Of a DNA stretch of 28,433 nt, positions 17,005 through 22,876 are shown in pieces. Made by a program: the position numbers and the translations under genes. The notes beneath the pieces are model-generated. The model had not been told where the DNA came from and ran no database searches. It was given only the letters and a program-made list of their open reading frames with translations. Within the stretch, counting starts at the first letter, position 1. Every line of letters begins with the position of its first letter. Source of the DNA: Bacteroidales bacterium UBA1253 (GTDB lineage: Bacteria > Bacteroidota > Bacteroidia > Bacteroidales > Paludibacteraceae); NCBI GenBank assembly GCA_002308815.1, contig DBVX01000017.1:2096-30528 (forward strand). Direction: 5' to 3'.

Positions 17005-18756
17005 TTAATCGATACGCTGACCTTGCAGGTCATAGGCGGTGCCGTCAGGAGTAAGGATGCGGAGAATGCCGTTTTTCAGCAGTTTGCGGGGAGCGGGAGC
17101 GGCATCTCTTTCAGTCTCGTCCACGGGTGTTCCGCCAATGGTCTTGAAGGTGCCGGTCTTCGTGTCAATGGCTTTGCCTTGACTGTCTTTGGCTGTGAGG
17201 GTGTAGGTGTATTCGGTGTTTTCTTTCAGCCCTGTGACGGTGTACGAGAAAGTGCCTGCTTGTGGTTGTTTGCGGATGTTGTCCCTGTCCGGCGCACCAA
17301 AATTGAGGCTTGTCAGGTGTCCTTCTGCATCAAAGACAAGTGTACAAACGACATTGCCGCTTTTATCTTTTATCACCAGTTCGTATGATGCGGCACCTGA
17401 TATTTGCGGCCAGGCAATATCAGCAGAAGTGGTAGTAACGGTGACGGTAGGTGTAGTAACATCTCCCGATTGAGAGCTTATAGGCTGGATATTGGTAAAG
17501 TCTTTCCAGCCTTTTGCCAACTTGTACTGCTGAACCGAACTTGACGGAACATAAAGAGGAATGGATTTGTTCACGCCCTCGAAGGCATTATCTCCCAATG
17601 TTGGCGGGTTAACAGCTTCGCAGGTTATATAGGTCAAACTGCTGCAATAGTAGAAAGCAGCATATCCAATGCTTATGACGCTGTTGGGAATGGTTATGGA
17701 GGTCAAACTGTAGCATAGAGAGAAAGCACCGTGTCCGATGCTTGTGACGCTGTTGGGAATGGTGTACGAGGTGGCAGACTTATCTGCGGGATACTGAATA
17801 AGTGTTGTTTTATTCTTGTTAAATAACACACCATCTATATCGCAGTAATTTGGGTTTTTGGAATCAACCGTTATGGAGGTCAAACTGTAGCATTCATAGA
17901 AAGCCCAGTCTCCGATGCTTGTGACGCTGTTGGGAATGGTTACGGAGGTCAAACTGCGGCAATACTCGAAAGCATACCTTCCAATGCTTGTGACGCTGTT
18001 GGGAATGGTGACGGAGGTCAAACCGATGCAATTAGAGAAAGCCCATTCTCCGATGCTTGTAACGCTGTTGGGAATGGTTATGGAGGTCAGACTGCTGCAA
18101 GAAGAGAAAGCAGCTCCTTCAATGATTGTGACGCTGTTGGAAATGGTTACGGAGGTCAGACTGCTGCAATCCCAGAAAGCATAGCTTCCAATGCTTGTGA
18201 CGCTGTTGGGAATAACCAAGTCAGTAATTAATGTGCCATTCAGATATAGGTTTTGGGCATAATATAATGGATTAGAGAAGGGACGACTAAATGCTATTTT
18301 GCACCATGCGGCTATATCGGATATGTGTACGGAGGTCAAACTGCGACAATTATAGAAAGCCTCTACTCCAATGCTTGTGACGCTGTTGGGAATGGTGATG
18401 GAGGTCAGACTGCTGCAAGAAGAGAAAGCCCAGTCTCCGATGCTTGTGACGCTGTTGGGAATGGTTACGAAGGTCAAACTGCTGCAAATATCGAAAGCAT
18501 AGTTTCCAATGCTTGCCACGCCGTCTTCGATGATGACGGTTTTAATGGAAGTTCTATAGGAGGAATACCACGGTGATTTTGCATAAGAATCGTCGTAATC
18601 CGTCATTGCTCCGGTGCCGGAGATGGTAAGGGTGCCGGATTCGGTGTCAAGGGTCCATGTGAGGTTGTCGCCGCAGGTGCCGTTGTAGGTCTCGGCAAAG
18701 ATGGTTCCTACGCTTGCGGCAAGAGCAAGGAAGAGGGTTAGAAGTTTGTTCTTCAT
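17005..18756 (-). CDS. BspA-like leucine-rich-repeat surface protein with fibronectin-type domain
   Basis: This 583-residue secreted protein has a signal peptide (cleavage near residue 21, TIFA-ETYNG). A short N-terminal domain with [11 protein letters not shown] precedes about eleven LRR_5 (TpLRR/BspA) units of 23 residues, consensus [23 protein letters not shown]. These are interrupted by longer irregular segments such as [14 protein letters not shown] and [14 protein letters not shown] fibronectin type III-like domain follows (about 435-540, [22 protein letters not shown]...YTLTAKD). The tail [27 protein letters not shown] is typical of secreted Bacteroidales proteins. BspA-like proteins act in adhesion to host or bacterial surfaces; the ligand here is unknown. 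It is transcribed alone from upstream of 18756. Confidence 0.9.
   Translation of the reverse strand: MKNKLLTLFLALAASVGTIFAETYNGTCGDNLTWTLDTESGTLTISGTGAMTDYDDSYAKSPWYSSYRTSIKTVIIEDGVASIGNYAFDICSSLTFVTIPNSVTSIGDWAFSSCSSLTSITIPNSVTSIGVEAFYNCRSLTSVHISDIAAWCKIAFSRPFSNPLYYAQNLYLNGTLITDLVIPNSVTSIGSYAFWDCSSLTSVTISNSVTIIEGAAFSSCSSLTSITIPNSVTSIGEWAFSNCIGLTSVTIPNSVTSIGRYAFEYCRSLTSVTIPNSVTSIGDWAFYECYSLTSITVDSKNPNYCDIDGVLFNKNKTTLIQYPADKSATSYTIPNSVTSIGHGAFSLCYSLTSITIPNSVISIGYAAFYYCSSLTYITCEAVNPPTLGDNAFEGVNKSIPLYVPSSSVQQYKLAKGWKDFTNIQPISSQSGDVTTPTVTVTTTSADIAWPQISGAASYELVIKDKSGNVVCTLVFDAEGHLTSLNFGAPDRDNIRKQPQAGTFSYTVTGLKENTEYTYTLTAKDSQGKAIDTKTGTFKTIGGTPVDETERDAAPAPRKLLKNGILRILTPDGTAYDLQGQRID
17630..18560. 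repeat. 69-base tandem coding repeats of the BspA-like gene
   Basis: Within the LRR region, 69-base units recur with the near-constant plus-strand word GATGCTTGTGACGCTGTTGG and the word GGAGGTCAAACTG. Conservation is at the DNA level, beyond what the protein consensus needs, so the array has probably expanded or been homogenised recently and may vary in copy number between strains. Confidence 0.85.
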
Positions 18757-18805
18757 AGTTGTTTGGTGTTTTAGATTGCTATTGTGTTAATTTGGTTAGT
18801 CAAAG

Positions 18806-18813
18806 CAAATATA
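18806..18813 (-). promoter_or_regulatory. Probable promoter box for the BspA-like gene
   Basis: TATATTTG on the minus strand matches TAnnTTTG and lies about 50 bases upstream of the ATG. Twenty bases further upstream is TGG rather than TTG, so the -33 element is imperfect. An inverted repeat AGCGTG/CACGCT lies just upstream (about 18819-18840). Confidence 0.45.
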
Positions 18814-18898
18814 AAACAAAGCGTGAATGTTATCCACGCTTATTCTCCTTAACGAGGTTCCGGAAATGACCCTACACACAAGAATAAACAATAACGCC

Positions 18899-18947
18899 CA
18901 CGCTGATATGCATATCACGCCGTATCAGCGTGAGGATATACATATCC
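18899..18947. other. Nested palindromes upstream of the BspA-like gene
   Basis: CACGCTGATA (18899-18908) pairs with TATCAGCGTG (18923-18932). Inside it lies the 12-base perfect palindrome GATATGCATATC (18905-18916). Directly after it is GGATATACATATCC (18934-18947), arms of six with a two-base centre. These could be operator sites for the BspA gene or structure in a long leader read from the spacer promoter at 19119-19150. The remainder of 18757-19012 contains no gene I can support. Confidence 0.5.
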
Positions 18948-19118
18948 GAGGACATCTATTGCACTAATCTTGTTTTGGGTACACAAAATTTACCAGATTC
19001 TACGATGCCAAAACAAGCGTCAATAAACGCCTTTATTATGTACGTAACGTTCACTTCGGGGCGCAATGAACGGGAGCATATCCCGCCCACTTTCTTCCAG
19101 CGCGAAACATTACGGCGG

Positions 19119-19150
19119 CAAAAGTACAGAACAAAAGCGACATACGCAAA
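19119..19150 (-). promoter_or_regulatory. Spacer A promoter, reading toward the BspA-like gene
   Basis: TTTG (minus strand, 19147-19150), exactly 20 bases, then TACTTTTG (19119-19126) is a full Bacteroidota promoter. The same arrangement occurs in copies B and C. With no DUF1016 gene following, it would make a leader of about 355 bases before the BspA ATG. Confidence 0.65.
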
Positions 19151-19165
19151 GGGTATGTCGCTTTT
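19133..19165. terminator. Bidirectional terminator hairpin in spacer A
   Basis: AAAAGCGACATAC (19133-19145) and GTATGTCGCTTTT (19153-19165) form a perfect 13-bp stem with a 7-base loop, with T/U runs possible in both directions. The loop holds most of the -33 box of the promoter just described. Confidence 0.75.
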
Positions 19166-19276
19166 TGTTGTGTTTATAGTGCTTGTATCGGCAGGCAGCG
19201 CACGCTTTATTTATGTATGTCGTTGCACTGGCTGTCAGTGCCGGTGGGGCAGAGGCGGATATATTTAGCTCATTTG

Positions 19277-20413
19277 TTATTCATCCTCGGCAGAGGGCAG
19301 AGCGGATTGCACTTCCTCAATGAGTTGCTTGATTTCGTATTCAGCTACGCCCATCGGCTGTGAGAAACCCCGTAAAGAGAAACGAACTTTCTCATCGCTC
19401 TTGGTAGGGCAAAGGAGCAAGCCAATAGTAGGATTATCCTGCGGTGTCTTCACATACTCATCCACCGCAGAGATGTAGAAATTCAACTTGCTGACAAACT
19501 CGGGAATGAACTCCACCGCCTTCAGTTCTATGACCACATAGCGGTGCATCCTGAGATGATACATCAGCAAGTCCATCTTGTACTCATCGCCATCAACCGT
19601 TATGCGGAACTGTCTGCCGACAAAAGCAAACCCGCGCCCCATCTCCAGCAGGAAATCCACAATATGCTCCGTCAGTTTCTCCTCAATCGCCCGCTCGTTC
19701 TTCAGTTCCTGTGTGCCCAAGAAGCCAAAACAATACGGATCCTTGAACGCGTACCGTGCGAAATCCGAATCCACTGGCGGCAACGTGCCGGAGAAGTTGG
19801 TGACCGCTCTGCCCTTGACAGATATATAATCCGCAGCGATATTGGCCAACATGACATCGCGGCTCCATCCTTGCGCAGCCGTCTCCATAATGTAGAACGC
19901 GCGTTCGGTCAGCGATTTGACTTTTGGAAGAAGCGATATATGGTGATACCACGTGATTTGTGCAAGCGGCACTTGCACAAATGTCTCACCGTCTTTCTCT
20001 ATTTTGGCAAGCGGGACTTGCCAAATTGGTGTTCGGTTATTTTTGGCAAGTGCCACTTGCCAAAAATCATCTTCTTCTATTTGTGCAAACGGGACTTGCA
20101 GAAACGGGAAATCAGGATACTCTTGCGCAAAACGCTTCATGTTGCGTAAGTTACGATCTGAATAACCGTCATCTCCAGGAAAACGGCGGTGCAAGTCATT
20201 AGACAATTGTATGATGACCTGCGTACCCCATCCCAACTCCGCTTGTTTTTGTAGTATGTCTTTACCGATTTTCCAATATAGCGCAAGCAGTTCCTAGTTG
20301 ACATTGAGGACAGCCTGCAACTTGGATTTTTCAATGAGCGAAATGATGTTATCGCGCCATTGAGGATATTCCAGCGGAAGGATAATGGATGATAGATGTG
20401 CTATATTAGCCAT
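19277..20413 (-). pseudogene. DUF1016 (YhcG-like PDDEXK) gene 1, interrupted by an in-frame amber codon
   Basis: From the ATG at 20411-20413 the frame runs 378 codons to 19277, but codon 40 (20294-20296) is TAG, within the context VLNVN-stop-ELLALYWKIG. That is exactly where the DUF1016 N-terminal domain continues, so this is a nonsense mutation unless it is suppressed. After it the protein is intact: YSDRNLRNMKRFAQEYP, then four QVPLAQI-type repeats (about 104-153), TWYHHISLL, and the C-terminal PDDEXK nuclease domain with Asp281 (KMDLLMYH) and ELK (296-298). DUF1016 proteins are presumed nucleases, often near restriction-modification or defence genes; exact function is unproven. Restart at the first in-frame Met (about residue 92) would lose the N-terminal half-domain. 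Confidence 0.85.
19956..20104. repeat. Four in-frame palindromes inside DUF1016 gene 1
   Basis: Four palindromes recur every 37-47 bases. 19956-19982: 11-bp perfect arms, loop CGGCA. 20003-20025: 9-bp perfect arms, loop CGGGA. 20039-20067: 12-bp perfect arms, loop TGCCA. 20080-20104: 9-bp arms with one mismatch. They encode FVQVPLAQI, IWQVPLAKI, FWQVALAKN and FLQVPFAQI respectively. The arms differ from one another yet remain self-complementary. Confidence 0.92.
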
Positions 20414-20522
20414 TTTTTCGCAGCAACATAAACGCCTTTGTTATGTACGTAACGTTCACATCGGGGTATGATGAACGGGGCATATCCCGCCCACTTATCC
20501 CCAGCGTGAAACATTACGGCGG

Positions 20523-20554
20523 CAAAGGTACAGAACAAAAGCGACATACGCAAA
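20523..20554 (-). promoter_or_regulatory. Spacer B promoter for DUF1016 gene 1
   Basis: TTTG (20551-20554), 20 bases, TACCTTTG (20523-20530) on the minus strand is a consensus Bacteroidota promoter. Transcription would start near 20516, giving a leader of about 100 bases to the ATG at 20413. Confidence 0.8.
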
Positions 20555-20569
20555 GGGTATGTCGCTTTT
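20537..20569. terminator. Bidirectional terminator hairpin in spacer B
   Basis: The same perfect 13-bp stem with loop GCAAAGG as in spacer A, followed by a T-run on each strand. It should end transcripts coming from DUF1016 gene 2, while its loop carries the -33 box for gene 1. Confidence 0.75.
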
Positions 20570-20680
20570 TGTTGTGTTTATAGTGCTTGTATCGGCAGGC
20601 AGCGCACGTCTTATCTATGTATGTCGTTGCACTGGCTGTCAGTGCCGGTGGGGCAGAGGCAGGTGGTTTAGTATTCGTAT

Positions 20681-21721
20681 CTATTGTGTTGAGTTATCTT
20701 TTAGTCTCAATGTGCTGTTTTCTATCTCACGCTTGATTTCTTCCTCGGACGGCATATATGGGAGATACTTGGAAGCAAACATCTGCTTCGATTCATTGAG
20801 TACAGAATATTTGACAATCGTTTCGTCCTTATCGGCACAAAGCAAAATACCGATTGTAGGGTTGTCGTCTTTGCCACGTTTGATGTCATCGAACATACGG
20901 ATATACATATCCATTTGTCCCACATCGCGATGAGTGAGTTTTGTCGTTTTCAAGTCAATCAGCACAAAGCATTTGAGCAGGTAGTTGTAAAACACCAAAT
21001 CAATGTAGAAATGATTCGTCTCTGTGCTGATGCGGTATTGACGCTGAACGAACGAGAACCCCTTTCCCAATTCCAACATGAATTCCTGCAAGTTGTCTAT
21101 GATGGCATCTTCCAAAGGCTTCTCCCGATGGTGAGGGAAAGGCGGAAGCCCGACAAACTCCAGCACATAGGGATCTTTGACAAACTGCCTGATGTCCATC
21201 GGTTTCTCTTTCGCGGAAGTCTGCATTGCAGAATCCGCAGACGAAAGCATTCTCTGATAATAAAACGACTGTATATTCCGTTCCAACTGGCGCACACTCC
21301 ATTGCCGCGCCGCTGTTTCCTTCAGATACCATTCACGAACATCAGGATCTTCCACGCGCATTATCAGACGGTTATGACTCCACGGCAAATTGATACACAG
21401 TGTGTAGCAAATCTGTTCATCGGGATAAGTGCGATAGAACTGCCGCATGTTGCGCAAGTTGGCATAGGAAAAGCCGTTCCCGTATTCTGTTTCGAGTTTT
21501 CGGGATAGATTTTGCAACAGTTGTTCCCCGTATTTCGCCTTGTCCGCCCCACGTTGTTCCTCCAATACAATCCGGCGCCCTATCAACCAATATGCCGCCA
21601 CCATATCCGAGTTCACCACTTTCGCAGCATGCACGCGGGCTTCCGCAAGAATGGCACGGATATCTCCGAGCACATCTCCCGTTGCAGGCGTATTATTGGA
21701 CGGAATGGTGATTCCTTTCAT
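20681..21721 (-). CDS. DUF1016 (YhcG-like PDDEXK nuclease domain) protein, gene 2, intact
   Basis: This 346-residue protein is the only complete member of the array. The DUF1016 N-terminal helical domain spans about residues 15-160 (VVNSDMVAAYWLIGRRIV, YANLRNMRQFYRTYP, LPWSHNRLIMRVEDPDVREWYLKE, QWSVRQLERNI). The C-terminal PDDEXK domain spans about 180-330: VKDPYVLEFVGLP, FVQRQYRI, Asp241 in YIDLVFYN and DLK at 256-258. It is presumed to act on nucleic acid; YhcG relatives are often found with restriction systems and mobile elements, but no substrate is established. The start ATG is at 21719-21721, with a conserved leader and promoter in spacer C. A quasi-palindrome (21390-21410) precedes the WSH motif, as in its neighbours. 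Confidence 0.88.
   Translation of the reverse strand: MKGITIPSNNTPATGDVLGDIRAILAEARVHAAKVVNSDMVAAYWLIGRRIVLEEQRGADKAKYGEQLLQNLSRKLETEYGNGFSYANLRNMRQFYRTYPDEQICYTLCINLPWSHNRLIMRVEDPDVREWYLKETAARQWSVRQLERNIQSFYYQRMLSSADSAMQTSAKEKPMDIRQFVKDPYVLEFVGLPPFPHHREKPLEDAIIDNLQEFMLELGKGFSFVQRQYRISTETNHFYIDLVFYNYLLKCFVLIDLKTTKLTHRDVGQMDMYIRMFDDIKRGKDDNPTIGILLCADKDETIVKYSVLNESKQMFASKYLPYMPSEEEIKREIENSTLRLKDNSTQ
21390..21410. repeat. In-frame quasi-palindrome in DUF1016 gene 2
   Basis: TTGATACACA-G-TGTGTAGCAA pairs as 10-bp arms with one mismatch around a single central base. It encodes part of QICYTLCIN, directly before LPWSHN, the position at which gene 1 carries its palindromic repeats. Confidence 0.75.
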
Positions 21722-21876
21722 AAATTGATGTTCTGTTACAATTGTTGTGAAAATTCAGTGTGTCGCAAACTGCGTTCAACAAGCGCTGTGTTATTATGTA
21801 CGTAACGTTCACTTCGGGGTGCAATGAACGGGAGCATATCCCTTCCACTTATCCCCAGCGTGAAACATTACGGCGG

Positions 21877-21908
21877 CAAAAGTACAGAACAAAAGCGACA
21901 TACGCAAA
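21877..21908 (-). promoter_or_regulatory. Spacer C promoter for DUF1016 gene 2
   Basis: TTTG (21905-21908), 20 bases, TACTTTTG (21877-21884) on the minus strand. Transcription would start near 21870, about 150 bases before the gene 2 ATG. Confidence 0.8.
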
Positions 21909-21923
21909 TGGTATGTCGTTTTT
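21891..21923. terminator. Bidirectional terminator hairpin in spacer C
   Basis: AAAAGCGACATAC pairs with GTATGTCGTTTTT around GCAAATG. One G-C pair of copies A and B is replaced by a G-T pair, so the stem is retained. Confidence 0.75.
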
Positions 21924-22022
21924 TGTTGTGTTTATAGTGCTTGTATCGGCAGGCAGCGCACGTCTTATTTATGTATGTCGTTGCACCGGCTGTCAGTGCC
22001 GGTGGGGCAGAGGCGGGTGGTG

Positions 22023-22818
22023 TTATTCGTTACTATCCATTAGTTGATTGAGTTGCTCCTGCAGTTCTGCTTTATTGGGCAGATAGAGTTGATAACGAGC
22101 CGCAAAAAGATTGTTATCAATGCCTGCAAGGGCATACTCCATCAGCAGTTCGTCTTTCTTCGCCCCCAAGACAACACCAATAGGCGGATTGTCGTCAGGC
22201 TGGCATACTTCATTCTTGAAATAGTTGATATACACATTCATTTGCCCGATGTCCTTATGAGTGACTGCACCTCTTTTCAAATCAATCAGAACAAAACACT
22301 TCAATATCCGATGATAGAAGGCGAGATCCACATGGTAACGGGAATTATTGATGGTCATCCCATATTGCCGCTTAACAAATGTAAACCCCTTACCCAACTC
22401 CAACAAGAACATTTGCATATTGTCAATCAGTTTTTTTTTCCAACTGGCTTTCCTTGTACTTATCGGGCAGTCCCCAAAATTCCAAAGTGTACGTGGCTTT
22501 TACCACATCTTCGGGAGATTGAACCTGTTGTCCTTTTTTCGCTAATGCTAGTACACCAGCCTTGTCTTTATCCAGAGCCAGACGCATAAAAAGTCCGCTC
22601 TCTTTCTGGCGATGCAGACAGCCAACCGTCCAGCTCTCTGCTATACATTCATTGGCGTAGAATTCCCGCTCCAAATCATCATCAATCGTTATCAGCTCGC
22701 AGATGTGCGACCAAGTCAATTTGTCAGATGTCTGACAGATTGCACCAGATTTGTCAGATGTCTGAAATTTTCCGACGGAACAGAAGAAAGAGCGGCTGTG
22801 GTCAAACACCACCGGCAT
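22023..22818 (-). pseudogene. DUF1016 gene 3, 5'-truncated and frameshifted
   Basis: Two frames together form most of one DUF1016 protein. The upstream part (22423-22818) carries LTWSHICELITIDDDLEREFYANECIAESWTV and YTLEFWGLPDKYKESQLEKK. The downstream part (ending 22023) carries ELGKGFTFVKRQYG, HVDLAFYH and IDLK, so the nuclease motifs are kept. They are split at a run of nine A (22431-22439, T on the plus strand); eight would restore SQLEKKLIDNMQMFLLELGKG. The first hundred or so residues of the family's N-terminal domain are missing: the frame starts only 58 bases after the TonB-type gene's stop and no homologous start is visible. Two QTSDK repeats precede the WSH motif. It may be a decaying gene or, less likely, a slippage-controlled one. 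Confidence 0.8.
22717..22765. repeat. Palindromic direct repeats in DUF1016 gene 3
   Basis: A 17-base word (ATTTGTCAGATGTCTGA) occurs at 22719-22735 and 22749-22765, a 30-base (ten-codon) period. The first copy sits in a near-perfect palindrome at 22717-22742, 12-bp arms with one G-T pair and a two-base centre. The second keeps only 5-bp arms. They encode the two QTSDK units just before TWSH. Confidence 0.85.
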
Positions 22819-22876
22819 ACAACGCCGATGTTACAGACGGGACAACGGCAAAGTGGCTGACTGTTATGTTCCGGCA

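Larger units (their letters stand above)
19013..19258 (-). repeat. DUF1016-array spacer element, copy A
   Basis: First of three near-identical spacers of about 230 bases (others at 20428-20666 and 21779-22020). By hand it differs from copy B at about 16 and from copy C at about 13 of some 223 aligned bases. On the minus strand it reads, in order: a CACTGGC/GCCGGTG hairpin, the 13-bp-arm terminator-like hairpin, a promoter, and a leader with two small hairpins. It lies 18 bases after the stop of the first DUF1016 gene. Unlike the other copies it has no DUF1016 gene downstream; about 260 bases later comes the BspA-like gene. Confidence 0.9.
20428..20666 (-). repeat. DUF1016-array spacer element, copy B
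   Basis: Second spacer copy. It fills the whole gap between the stop of DUF1016 gene 2 (20681) and the ATG of gene 1 (20413), with about 14 bases spare at each side. Relative to copies A and C it has one deleted base and several changes in the leader; the promoter/hairpin block is unchanged except for one -7 box substitution. Confidence 0.9.
21779..22020 (-). repeat. DUF1016-array spacer element, copy C
   Basis: Third spacer copy, beginning 2 bases after the stop of DUF1016 gene 3. The strongly conserved core is 21791-22020. Its left end shares ACAAGCG with copy A but lacks about a dozen bases there. It reads CACCGGC in the terminal hairpin where A and B have CACTGGC, which improves pairing with GCCGGTG. 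About 57 further bases (21722-21778) separate it from gene 2 and hold nothing else I recognise. Confidence 0.9.

Noticed and set aside
18930..19268. Plus-strand frames through the spacer copies (also at 20559-20933 and 21760-22047) sharing a MSLFVVFIVLVSAGSARLIYV-like peptide
   Set aside because: They recur because the spacer DNA recurs. The frames run across the terminator hairpin and end in unrelated sequence, so they look like shadows; a small conserved peptide is not fully excluded.
20281..22020. Spacer repeats as CRISPR repeats or a complete insertion sequence
   Set aside because: They are far too long and too far apart for CRISPR. There is no transposase gene or terminal inverted repeat pair around them.
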